From: Spirodela intermedia
Taxonomy: Eukaryota; Streptophyta; Magnoliopsida; Alismatales; Araceae
Direction: 5' to 3'
Assembly: GCA_902729315.2 (NCBI GenBank)
Contig: LR746272.1
Location: 11,898,327 to 11,962,326, forward strand
Length of the DNA: 64,000 nt
The notes below the pieces were generated by a model. The model worked only from the letters and a program-made list of their open reading frames with translations. It was not told where the DNA came from and did not search any database. Below, in pieces: positions 50,730 to 62,900 of this stretch (positions within the stretch are counted from its first letter, which is position 1; each line of letters opens with the position of its first letter). Both the position numbers and the translations under genes were made by a program.

Positions 50730-51403
50730 GGCGGAGCGGCGCACGAACTATCGCACGAAGGGAGTGAAAATTAGGGCTGGGAACGGGTCGGCCCAAAAAT
50801 GGCCTTCCGTTCGAAAGACGGACCCGAAGCGGTCGCCCCTCCCCTCCACGTCTCTATTCATTCCCGCCGATTTTCGGAAGGCCCGGAAACCATCCTTCTG
50901 CGAGAGGAAGAGGAAGAACTGAGGTGATTAGGGCCGTGCGGAACTGCCGCAGCCCTCCGGCAGATCCTTTCGGAATCTTCCGGCGCTGGCCTGCGCCTCT
51001 TCTTCGCCTTCCGGAGCCCTCCGGCGTCCATGCCTTCCGGAAGCGCCGTCCACCGCTCTCCAGCCTCCCGTCCGACGACGGAAAGGGGAAAGGGGAATGG
51101 CTGGGCTCCTCCTGCAGCCCACGATTTCCAAATGGAAATCTTCCTTCGGAAAAGGAGAGGAAGAAAGGTGTGCGGAAACCACCGCTCCTCCTCTGCAGGG
51201 AAAGAAGAAGAGTTGACAGACCCATCTGAACGGCCTGTTCGGCCCGTTAAGCCGTCCATGGTAAGATCCAAACCTTACGATCTCCACAAAGGACGGCTGA
51301 ATCTATTCTCAAGACAAGGCATCAAGAATGATACCATGGTGAACGAAAATGAATGAACAAATTTCATTCTCTAAAAAATCAACACATTGACTTGCTCTAA
51401 ACA

Positions 51404-51776
51404 TGTTAGATCTGAATGATCTTATATTAATGTAGATAGAGAATGACAAAACATAATGAGAATGAATTGAAACCATACCTGAATCCAATGATTTACTCTA
51501 AAGAGATGGAATGCTGTAAAGACTCATTATGTGTGACCTAAGGACCATGACCCTCTATTTATAGACAAGAGGTGGTTAACCTCTTAGTGTCTTTTTCTAA
51601 TTTTGCCCATCATAAAATTAGAATAAGACCTGATCTCTACACATATTTATATTTATATTTATATTCATACTTATGAGAGAGTTTGTAATCCCTATATTTA
51701 AGTGAGATTAATCAATGATAACTCTATAATATACAATTTTTATATATAATTGTCCACATTGAGATTAATTCTAATA
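51404..51776 (-). repeat. 5' LTR of the copia element
   Basis: Partner of 45003-45430, about 50 nt shorter and diverged by many substitutions and indels. A degenerate primer-binding-like TGTTTAGAGCAAG follows its inner end on the element strand. The outer end TATTAGAATT has lost the TG terminus. Confidence 0.88.
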
Positions 51777-51925
51777 ATTTTCAATTCGGTGAGACAACGG
51801 AGAACATATGGTAGCAGAAACCCTACAGATTTTATGGATTCGATCCAACAAAGAAGAAGTTGTTGCTGATGTTGGAGACGAGGGTGATATCGAAGGGCGG
51901 CCGCGTTCTGGCTGTAGTATACTGG

Positions 51926-53387
51926 TCAAGCTATGAGGGCGATCCCTTGGTCAATGAGGGAATGGGCAATGTACTGGTTCGCCGCCTGAGTTGGATGCAC
52001 CCCATCCCAGAAGACGTACTGCTCTGGGTTGGCGCAAACTCCCTCCCGCCGCGGCTTGCACAGCACCGTCGTCCGGGAAGTGCCCGTTCCGCAGCACCCT
52101 TTCCTCACCTCGGCAAAACCTGACCCAGTCGCCGGAGGCAGCAACGCGGCATCATCCTCCGTTGAGAAATTGAGAGAGTTACAGTGGCGGGTGGAGGAGT
52201 GCTCACCGTGTTCGGAAGGGGAGGTGATCAGCTCCATTAGGGGCGTGAATATGTCTAACACCACGAGGTTGAGGCCCGGAAGCTTGCTGGAGAGCTGACT
52301 CGCCGTGGCGTTGAGCTTCCTGTTGAAGTTCTGGGCTTCCGCGTTTAAGCGGGAGATGCACCTGCCATGACCAAAGAGATTGATTGGAGCTGGGAGACAC
52401 CCCACCGGCGGGAGCGACGTCGCCCCGATCCTGCGTGCTCCTAGGCCGTGGAGATCCTGCGACAGACGTCGTTTCTTAACATTTTCACATACCCAAGCTT
52501 TCTACGTAACAAACAGACACTAGTCGAGAGAGAGACGTCGACCCATTGGAGTCGGTGTATCCTATAGTAGAGAACCCAACCCACCTTCACGAAACTGGCA
52601 AATCTTCGGATGAGAAGCTGCGAGAACTCGTCTTGTGTGTACAGCCTCCGGAGTGACGAGTTGATGTAGTAGTTCTGGAAGAAGTCCCCATTACCGAAGC
52701 TCATCAGGTGCACGGCTCCCGACAGGATACCCGCCGCCTTCCTCTTCCCCGTCACCTTGGCCAGCTCGATCCGATACTCCTTGTAGTACTCCATCTGCTT
52801 CGCGAGCGACAGCGCATGCTGCGTAGGACGGAGAAGCAGTGGCAGAAGCTCAGGCTTAGAACAAAAGCTCGGCCAGCATAAGCAGCAGAAACTTACGTAG
52901 ATGGCTGCAGTCCCTTCGTAGTACCCCGAACCTGCAGAGGCGAAGCTAGCGCCCTGCAACAGCCTCTTCCCGGACGCCTGCGGGCTGAGATAAGCCGGAG
53001 GGAAGCTGGCGAACCCCAGAGCCTCGGCTGCAAACGAAGAAACCCACCCGTCTCTCAGAGGCGGCGCAGGAGCTTACAGGCTAGGGATGGTCTGAAAGAT
53101 TGGTAGCTTATGCGGCACTCGCCTGTGAAGTCGGTGACCAGTTTCCCGTCGCAGAACCTCCCTGTGGGTTTGTGCGTGGTGAAGTTCCTCCCGTAGGGCG
53201 GGAAGTCGGCTTTGAAAGCGGCCGCCGGGATGTAGTTGTTGTTCCCCACGTCGGTGGAGGAGTCCCCGAAGGATATGATGGCCGGAACCAGCGCCGCTGG
53301 TGGCGATTGCGCTCGCAGAGGGAGGGCGAAGACGAACAACACCAGAGCCACCGCTAAGGCTGCATATGTTCCCACAGGCTTTGCCAT
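51926..53387 (-). CDS. GDSL esterase/lipase, gene 2, five exons
   Basis: Paralogue of the gene at 39170-41526, with the same predicted secreted esterase role. Exons 53387-53123, 53027-52897, 52818-52585, 52456-52207 and 52119-51926 (phases 1,0,0,1) give 357 residues. A signal peptide covers about residues 1-26. Block I is [12 protein letters not shown] with Ser43, block [13 protein letters not shown], block [17 protein letters not shown] and block [13 protein letters not shown] with Asp332 and His335. Exons 2 and 5 have exactly the same length as in gene 1 (131 and 194 nt). The first intron has the donor ACAG|GCGAGT, a GC-AG intron, where gene 1 has GTGGGG. The ATG at 53387 is preferred to 53414 because a TATA-like box at 53442-53449 puts the cap near 53415. 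The copia element ends 150 nt after the stop. Confidence 0.95.
53028..53122 (-). other. GDSL gene 2 intron 1, GC-AG type
   Basis: Starts GCGAGT and ends GTTTGCAG on the minus strand. The join restores TDFTG/AEALGF, in phase with the paralogue's TDIT/AESLGF. GCGAGT is a good GC-donor consensus. Confidence 0.85.
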
Positions 53388-53441
53388 GATCCTCCTAGAG
53401 AGCCACCGATGCATGCCATCATCCTCACCCGAGGTGGGCCC

Positions 53442-53449
53442 TTATAAAC
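53442..53449 (-). promoter_or_regulatory. TATA-like box of GDSL gene 2
   Basis: TTTATAAG on the minus strand, about 55 nt upstream of the ATG at 53387 and comparable to the TATA-like element of gene 1. Confidence 0.6.
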
Positions 53450-53990
53450 TCTCGTGGGCGGCAGAAGGAGACCAGCTGGAGGTCCATTCCGCCGCCGCGG
53501 AGAAGGCGGGTCCCCCGGAGTTCAACTAAAACTCTGCCACCCACCAACCTCCAACCTACCTCAGAAACCCTGGGCATACGAACAAGCTGGGGATACAGAA
53601 AGTGTTTGTTCTCTAGAGAGGGCATTGATTGATGAGAAGAAGCTTTCCTGACAGGAGCAATGGCAGCGGCCGCCACCAGTCAAGGAAAGAACGGTTCTTT
53701 CGTAACTACCCATCGACAAAAACAGCCGCCAAGAGATGGCGGCGCCGGGGGGTGGTTCTCTACAAAGAATTATGGGGGGGGGGGGTAAGTAAGTAAGCCA
53801 GCCGGATATTTACAACACGAAGACCGCCGCCTGAGAAAGATTCACAAGGGCAAGGAAAGGAGAGTCGCCCTCTCCCTTCTCTTCTTTGTCTTCGTCTTCT
53901 TCTCCTCCTTTCGTCCTCCCGCTGCTAAAACTCCAAAAAAGGCGAGTCGCATATAAGAAGCCGGTGAAGACCTGCTGTTTGTTGGACGAG
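53450..53990. other. Compact intergenic region, GDSL gene 2 promoter
   Basis: About 540 nt between the TATA-like box of GDSL gene 2 and the 3' end of the next upstream gene on the same strand. It contains a 12-G homopolymer at 53774-53785 followed by TAAG repeats. Confidence 0.5.
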
Positions 53991-56900
53991 TCACGATTGC
54001 CAGAAGATGCTGGGGTCCTTGCTGTACAGAGAATGGTCCTGTATCTCTAAATTAGCCACGTGCCAGTCGATGAGCCACGCCTGAGTGCATTTACAGAGCA
54101 CCAGGGAGGCAGGGAACAGCCACCATCCGCTCTCATCACTGAAGGACACAAGAAAGTCAACGGGGGTGAAGGGAAGACGAAGATGGGGGAGGGAGGTATC
54201 AAGCGTTTACTCACGTGTTCCAGGGCTGAAAGTTTGGATGTTTCCGGTTTAATGGCCTGTAGTGTATAAACCCACAGATGAAGGCTACGACCTGAAATAA
54301 TGGAAGGAAAAGAGTAAGTTCTTTGTCCATGACTTGAAAAAAATTCCTATAAATGGCAAGTTGAGCAACAAGGAATGAATACTGCGATTGATGGTGGGTT
54401 CACAGCGGATGTATTTATTTGCGCCAAAGTAAAAGTGGGGAAATTAAGCAAAATTGCAGCAAAAGAGAATTCTGTACTGAACCATAGAGTGGCGGATGTC
54501 TAGAGAAGGGACCGATGCATGTGTAGACATATTCATGGATTCAGCTGTTCTGACAAGCCTCCAAGAAATCTGTCTCCTCTCTGACCCCACACTTCACAGA
54601 AGATCGGATGCAGTGAGGTGGCATCCCCCACACTGGCCACTTCCAAGTAAGAACAAAGATTCGTGGGTATAGGTTTGCAATATAGGCTGAACCTGATGAT
54701 TTTTCTCGCAATGAGAGATGTTCTATCACAGGCAAAGCAAAGAGGAGAGGAAAAGGGTAGAAAGTCGTGGAGATGGAAGGCAAAGGGAAGGGTCACAGCT
54801 ATATAATTTTTGTGCCTATGCACTGTGTCACATCGGCCTAAAAGAGCACCATTGAATAGCACCCAGAAATTGCGTTCAAGGATGAACATGCACTAATGAT
54901 TTTCAGCTTATGGCTTTGATTCATTCCGGGCCAAAAGTTTCCCAAATGATGAGCAATGAGCAGAAAACAAATGGTCATAATATTGTTAGATGATTTTTGA
55001 ACGATATCTGGGTAATCCCGCAATTGGAAAAGCAAGCGAGCCTGTGAAAAACATTCCGACCTGTGACCAGTTGTTCCTTCTTTCCTAAGAATTCACACAT
55101 TATATTATCCACGAAAACATTCCAACGACAGAGCGGAAAATTGTTCCCTAAAAAACAGATCCGGAAGAAATCAGATCGTATCACCGCCAGCATTTTCAAT
55201 CCAAATCACAGAAATCAAACAATTCGAATCCAGAGTTGCATAAAGTGAAATGAGTTCCATAGCCTTTCTATCTATATACTTCCAATAAGAGATAAAAAGT
55301 TAACATTAGAGAAGTTGATTCATATCGTTCCAAAAATAAAAAAATATACACAAAAAGGATCTAACATTGAAGATCCAAAGCATCAGTCGGTTTATTGACA
55401 CTACCCCACAGAAAGGAGAAGGGCCAATACCGAGACATAGAGAAAAACATCGGACCTTAAAGGTATAGTGAAACACACACATACAAAAAAAAAGAAGGGC
55501 AAAATGAATAAGGATTTGGACCACTTACTACATTAATCAAGGACGTAAGATTCCACAACGCATATACGCGTCCAAGGCCTGCAGATCTCCTAGGGCCGTG
55601 ACTAAAAAGAGCATTGATTCCAGCAGGAAACGGCGAAAGTATAGCCAGTGGAAGAACAAATAAAACCAGGAAGACATCTCCCAGAGAAATGGAATACAGT
55701 TGGAGCAAAGTAAGCAGAACTAAGCTAAAATCTCCCAAAAGCAAAATCGAAATGATCAATCCAACTACATCCTGCAAAGACAAGGCAGAATAATACACAT
55801 CAAGGTGATGAACATAAAGGTGGTGGTATATAACCAGTGAGAATGTACACAGTGAAAATTACCTGGTGACCAATAGGCTTAGTATTATGCACCATAAGAG
55901 AAAAAGGGTAAAAAATATCTCTTCTGTGCTCAAGCATGCGCAAGCTACGAGTATCTAGGACTCCACTAATCCTTTTACGTGTCACAAGGGTTTCATTCTC
56001 CCGCAAATTGCCAGATGAACCATCTCTACAGGTGTTGTTCATGCTGCAAAGCAGAAAACTTTCTACTCGTCAAACAGGTGGCTTGAGGAACAGAACTACG
56101 GAATTGACCAGTTCCACAGCATACACAACAAATATACAGTAAACGACATTTCAGGTAGCCATTCTTATATTCATTATAAAGGAAATAGAATTTACCGTGG
56201 TTCTAGGTCGATTTTCATTGACCCAGCAATACCACCAACTGTTGAATTTCCAGAATCTGCGGCATTGACGATGAGACCAAACTGGCAGTAGCCAAATGCA
56301 GTTGACTGGAACCACGCAAGATTAATGCGTACACCATGCAGAATAAGGGCAGGTTTGGCATGGGTTTCAAGCCAGCTGATAACAGGCAAGAATGTCAACT
56401 TAAGGTTCCCATGGCGAACCAAACGCAATTGTGCATTTAAACCAGCTACCAATCGATACCATATGGTGGGTGGAACAGCCTACAATATTAAAGAGAACTC
56501 ACGAGTTAAGAAAGCCATCAACATAAAGATATTACAAAAAAAAAGCCAATAGTGTGTTATACAATAAAGATGGCAATTTACGGCCTTGAATAACACCTGA
56601 CTCATGAGGCTGGTGAGAACATTATCACTGTGAAGAGCAAAAGGAGCCATGTAACTTCCATCCCCCCCAAACACTAAACAGATTGGAAATCTTTGCTGAA
56701 GACGAGGAGGAAGATCAGGCCTTTTTTCATCTCCACCAAGAAAGAAATCTACGTAGGCCAACATTAGATCCGGAGTTGCAGCTACCTGCATGAGTTGAAT
56801 CACAGTGAGATACCAATCTGGGAATCCGAATCCGGGAATCGATTGCAATGAAATAAATCCACTGTTACATCAAAGAAGCCAATTGATCACTAAGTCCCTT

Positions 56901-59900
56901 CCAAAATTTCAAAGCTAATGCAAGCTCCGAGCACGAAATGACCATCTTTTTAATAAGAAAAAAGTAGAAAAGAAAGAAGTGAAATACTTCAGAGAATAAA
57001 TGAGGATGCGGACCTTGAGTCCTTCATAGAGAGCCCGTGAGCGGCAAGATCGCAAGCATGCATGATCATATTCTGAGCGAACAAATTCACGCAGCTGTTG
57101 CAACTTCTTCCTTCTGCGCCACTGCTGCCATGACCATGCAAGCGGATATGCAAGTATAGAAAGAATGCTGTAGATGGAACCCTCCCACCATTGGTAAGCA
57201 GCAAGGGCATTGATTTCATCAACAAATCTATTAAAAGCATCCTCATATCTGCCACACAGGAAAGCAAGCACAATTCAATAGGTTAGTCTAAACAAAAACA
57301 CACTATGCAAGTTACATCCAAGACTGATGTTACATTTGAGACATCTTAAAAACATGAGACACCCTAGAAAAATTACAACCACTTACACTATCTCAGAAAG
57401 CTGTTCTGGAGGAGAGTGAGTAAGATGCCAAGGTTCACTGAACGTGTTGGGACCCATGAAATACATTCGATGCACATGACTCTGAGATTCCTCAGCCCGA
57501 TTTGTCTCCAAGACCTGTACATGTGTCAATTAAATCAGCAACAAATGGAAAAAAATAACCAGATGAAGGTGATGTATTAACCAAAATGTCAAAAACAAAT
57601 ATACACAGGAGGTTATAAATGAACCTCATTTAAGGATTCCAGGAAAGGAAAGGAGTGATCAATCTGTGAACCATGTTGAGTAGGAGCAGGTCCTGGTAGC
57701 TCATCAGTGTTGACAAATTTCATCCTGGCAACACTAAGTACTAATGCCAATAGGATAAGAAGACCGCAGAGGAGAAGACCAAACAACCATGGTCCACCAA
57801 ATGTGTATATCAGCTCTTCGAGAGCAGTATAACAGTGTGGCATGTGATACCTCTCGGATACACATTTGTATGGACAAGGAGTAACAGCCACACCACCTGT
57901 TTAAAAGATGATTATTAGCACTAGTTTGAAACTCAATATGACAACAAAAATGAGTCAATCACTGCAAAAAATAACATTAGAAGGTCGCCCTTTCGTTAAA
58001 AAACAGCTAGACAATAGAATGCATCTTGCACAAAAGAGATGTGGACTGAGGAAATAAGTAATTAGAGATCAAATTCATCTGAACCTCAGTCGACAAGATT
58101 TTTCCTTCATTCCTTGATGATTGCTCTCGCAAAGAATATGAGCATCACATCACACTAACTACAATGAACCAACTTTACTGGGTGTTGATATTTTCCTCAA
58201 ATTAAACAACACATAGTACCGCTAGAACTGTTTGAATAGGGGCATAGAGAGTAAAAACTGAAACTCAGGAGTGCAAGGACTAAAACAAATCTAGAAAAAA
58301 AAATGCTTCATGAAAGGGAAAAGATGGTAATTAACTGTTTCCAACAGCCATAAGGACAACGTATCATCAGCCTATACTCTTTAGAGGAAAATTTGAGACT
58401 ACAGCGTACTATCATCAGCGTAACTAACTGGATACAAAAAGATGAACAATATCAATTATTTTAGGAGACAGAAGCTAGTAATACCTCGAACATTTACATA
58501 TGTGGCACGGCGAGGGAGCTCGTATGAAGGGCATGGACGACAAAGATCTGCATCAGACCCAGTGACATTCTTGAATGTTCCCAGGGGACATTGCTACATT
58601 AAACACAAAACGATATTTGTATAAGTTAGTGATACAGAACAATACTTGATATGGATAAAAGATGTAAGTTTGCCATGTGATGTTTAATGAAGTATCCAAG
58701 GAACATGTGAAGTAATTAGTAGACTTCATTACATTATGTAGCAAATGAAACTCGAAGAAATATGTGCTGTCAAACTCTGCCATGAGATGCTTATTAAATG
58801 GAATACAAGAAAATGTTCTAATTATTATTTTAATTCCCCGTAGTCCCCTCAAGATCGGATACATCAAGCTTCATCATGCCATTACGTTCCATCAATGTTG
58901 TATGCAAGCTTATGAAGTCGAATAATTGTCACTGAACTCTAAATTGAAAAGAAATGGAGAACTATTTCAAATAAGCATTACAAATTCACCTCGCAGAAGA
59001 TACCATAGAGGCCCTTAGGACAATCTTTGCCTGTAACAGTTCCATTTTCTCCAGCAGATCCCCGACCTTGACCCAATCCACCACTGGCATCAAACAGGAA
59101 AAAAGATAAATATTACAATACAAAGAGCGTATGGACGCTACAAAAACAAAGTGCAGTATAGAGTCCAATAAACAGGAAAACTTCATAATGTACGTTTCTC
59201 TTGTGGGTTAAACGTATTCACAATAGAATAAACTGTGCAAGCATTCTGATTGCGTATGGCAACATAAAGCAACTTTCCCTTGGGGCAAACCGTGATCAAA
59301 TACTTTAAACGGTTCCAGACTTTATCTGGAAGACACCAGATATTCGTTATCCTATGTCCAGTAATTTAAATTGAGAATGGTACGAAATTTTTAGCTATTG
59401 AATTTTCTACAGCAAGCAAATATGTTAACAACACCAGAAATAAGGGAGTCATCAAATTGTTTTCCCTAGAATGGCAACCAATCCAATCCAAATTGGAACC
59501 GGATGAGGCAATGGCTAAACTTGGGGTTTCGTTCGAATTTTACCCTCCCTGATAGATTCGGCATCAGTTTGTCCTTGCTAAGAGGAGAACAGACTACCGA
59601 TTTCAGAATTGAATCAAGAAAGTCATGGTAGTCATCTATCCACACTGAAGTAAAAGTGAACGTACCCCTTTTAGATTCATAGGAAATGACCCTTTGACTC
59701 AAAACTAGAGCCTATTCTACTTTAAACAGGGTAAAGCTTCTAAATACTCGTTGGGAACGAAAATGTCTTACATGATGATGACCAATCATGCTGAGTGCAG
59801 CTTACCTAATGCCTAAACTTTAAATGTGGAACCTATATGCCGAACATGACAAGCAACTTCACATCACCCAAGGACCCGGGTAGGTCAGGAATGAGGCTCA

Positions 59901-62900
59901 AGATTCAAATCACCTGCTTTCAGGGGTAATAATCATTAAGAAAATATGTAACTATCTCCAACCCTTATCTGGAAAAGTTCAATAATTCCTGCCACTTTAA
60001 CCACAGAGTGAATGCCTTGGCTTCCCCTGTATCTCTAAGTTCAGACAAGATAGATGTGGAGGATAAAAGAACCCTCCCAACAACAGAGTGACAGTGGGGA
60101 AAATAAGAAATTCTTTTCCTCCCTCCACCTAGGCATGAAATAGTTTATGCAAAAACGCAACGTAGAAGAGAGATCAATGTGCAAATCTAAGGACAAAGAA
60201 ATACATTCAGGTAAGCAACAGCATATCAACTACACATATTTTGAAATCAGAGCATCAACCATCAATATGGTTTTATGATCAGAACCAGCAAGAACAGCTA
60301 CCACAAAAAACATATCACAATTATTTTAGAAAAAGTGAAAGGAAAAACAAAAATACATAAAAACCTTGTATTTATGTCTCCATTCACTGTTGCAATTGGA
60401 AGATACTCATCCCCTGTGGCAATATCAGACCAATGAAAGTGAATCCTTCCACCTCCACCACCGCCGCCACCACTGTGACTGCCATATCCCCCAACACTTG
60501 AAAGGGTAGAAGCATTGGAAAGCATGAAGACGTGAAGAAACAAAAGAATTGTCCCCCCAGATCCACCACCAATCCCCCCACCAGGGTTGCCGAGTAATCC
60601 ATAAAACTCTTTACCAAAACCTGTCCCTAGACTTTCTCCATCAGCCTTGATAGAACCATAAACAGTCAAGCTTGATAAAGAATGCTCCAATGAACCCATC
60701 ACTGCAAATAAACGCAAACAACGTCAGTTGCATTTCAATCAGACGTAAAGGGTATGAAAATATAAAATTATCAACAAATACATGCTTTCAGATCTTAAGA
60801 TTCCATATACACAAAATATAGATACATTGTCTCATGATCACTCTCCAAGGAGCTTGAAAAGGCGACTTAATTAGATTCTGTTTTGCAAACAGCTGACTTC
60901 CATTTTCACATCAATGCATATTTTAAGTATAATGAAAACAAGTAATCACAGAAGTATGTGGTGAACAGGCTCCTCTCCATATTGATCATACCTATGATAC
61001 CCCCACCAGCAGTTGATGCACCAAGACTCTCGTCTCCACTACCACTTCCAAGCTCACAAGGCAAATAAGCAGTTCCATACTTTATGCCGCCTTCAACATA
61101 ACTGCCATTAAAGAAACCATCTCCCCCTTTTCCACCATGGCCCCCACCTCCACCAAGACCATTGCTCAAAACTTTTCCTCTCCCCACACCACCTCGGCAA
61201 CCTGTGTACGGCTAAGCGTGAATGATCAATTTACCCTATGCTGCCCAAGAAATTGTCGGAAAACAGAATTGGAACAGACAAATATGAAGGTGAAAGAATC
61301 ATACCCAGACCAGAGGCGCTAATTGTGCCAGATGGTTGCACAACAACAGATCTGGCTCTATGGAAATGAATGACGTTTCCTTGTAAAAGACCAGCGATCG
61401 TAATATCCTCAACTCGGCAGATCTGGAACAGGTATAACAGATACTAATTTGACTTCAGAAAGAAAAAAATAACAGATATAAATGGACAAACACTAAGAAA
61501 AGGAGATTATCACTTTAAAAAGAAAAGAAAAAAGATCTCAAAATAAACACAGTCAACAAAGATGCAGTACCTGAAGAGTGAAAGAAAGTGAAGCGTTCAC
61601 ATTGCAGTCCTCTGGTGGACTGAGAAGTTCAATTGGGCAGTCTTCAACTTCACATTTCAATCTAGGTGCCCTAAAGATTAAACGTAATAAATAGCCAAAC
61701 CTCCCACTACGGCAGAAAGAAGATTAAGCCCTTACCAAAAAACTTATCTCTCAACTTACATTTCATGACTTGTTGCATTCTCCAAGGGACCACGCAGAAT
61801 GGATCCCGGACCAAGCTGCAAAAAGAGTCTCAGATAAATATACGCTAATAAAGGACAGCTCCGATATCCTTAGGCCATCATTTTCGAAAAAAAACCAAAT
61901 TAGTCTTTCATTAAGTATCAGTGGAACACCAATGAGCCATGATTACCTGGATGCTGTAAAAAAGAGAAAGAATCAAACGTTGGGCTTCAATCACGTCTCC
62001 AAGACCAGACAAATTAAGAAGTCCTTGTCCATGGATTCCCAAATAGGAGTTGGAATGTATCATTGAAGATTCCTGATTGATATGTATAAAGGTAAAACAG
62101 AAATTAATGTTTGCACGATTTAGAGTTTTAACTTGGCAAAAGATAGGATGATACCTTCAGAACAATCAAATTGCTGGCCTCAAGCAATGATGTGGCGACT
62201 ATTGCATCCCCTCCACCATTTATGAGCATTTTGGAATTCCACATTAAAAGCATCTTTACAGACATCCGTAATGCCCCATTTACCTATATTTGAGTTAAAA
62301 CACAAAGATGAGGAGAGGTTTGTCAAACACAATATTGGTAATTAACGTTTGTGGGAAAAAAACTAGAAATATTAGCTTAAGAGCAACTGACGCTTCTTTT
62401 ATTAAAGAAGAAAATCAAACCTGATATATCATAAACTAATATACTGAAAACAAGCATGCCGCTAAATTGATGAGAAAATTGCAAAAACTTCAAGAAGATA
62501 CTTGAAAGAGAGCATACAAAAAATATTGCGCTGTGCAACAGAAAATTCAAGGTGAACAGACAATAAATGAATTGATACAGCATTTTTTAGAACCACCAAC
62601 CGACGATCCCAGAGACAATGAAAATTAGAAACCTGGGTTCCACAGTTCGTGAAAGGATGTTTGTCTAGCCAAGAATTTCAGCACTAACTACCTGAGAATT
62701 TCAATATCAACAAGTATTGCCTGCCAGGACTCATGGTCTGAAAACTACCGCAAAGCAGTTATCTTAAACTAGAATAAAACATCCATTACCCAGCAAGTTG
62801 GCCCATCACTAAGTGAAAAAATATCTTCTGGCACATGCCTATTGCAAAGAACCAAAAATTTACTTTCAGTCACTCGGAAGACTAGCAATGATCTTCATCA

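Larger units (their letters stand above)
50401..51280 (-). other. GC-rich leader block inside the copia element
   Basis: A sharply GC-rich, CpG-rich island in an otherwise AT-rich element, between its 5' LTR and gag. It holds an 87-nt direct repeat and a TGACGTCA cluster at its gag-side end. Overlapping minus-strand open frames (50858-51271, 50854-51225, 50928-51287) are Arg/Pro/Ser/Gly-rich and share no known domain. It is probably untranslated leader or captured DNA. Confidence 0.6.
45003..51776 (-). mobile_element. Decayed but nearly full-length Ty1/copia retrotransposon
   Basis: Two diverged LTRs (45003-45430 and 51404-51776) bracket minus-strand copia modules in canonical order. gag is near 49366-49151, a zinc-knuckle trace near 48850, GAG-pre-integrase near 48300 (LWHKRLGHIS-like), and integrase near 47940-47770. 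RT is near 46894-46691 and RNase H near 46560-45850. The order gag-INT-RT-RH identifies copia. A weak polypurine tract (AAGTGATAGAT) abuts the left LTR. Stops and frameshifts occur throughout, so it is inactive. Clean target-site duplications were not seen: the 5-nt flanks GTTTC and ATTTT match at only three positions. It sits between two GDSL paralogues, in the same orientation as both. Confidence 0.88.

Noticed and set aside
50858-51271. 137-residue minus-strand open frame as a possible extra copia gene
   Set aside because: Two other minus frames and one plus frame are open over the same GC-rich DNA, and no family motif is present; composition explains it.
45001-51780. Intact, potentially active copia element
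   Set aside because: Active-site YVDD has become YVND, many stops interrupt gag and pol, and the LTRs differ by indels and substitutions.
44998-51781. Target-site duplication of the copia element (GTTTC / ATTTT)
   Set aside because: Only three of five positions agree; decay or a boundary error prevents a call.
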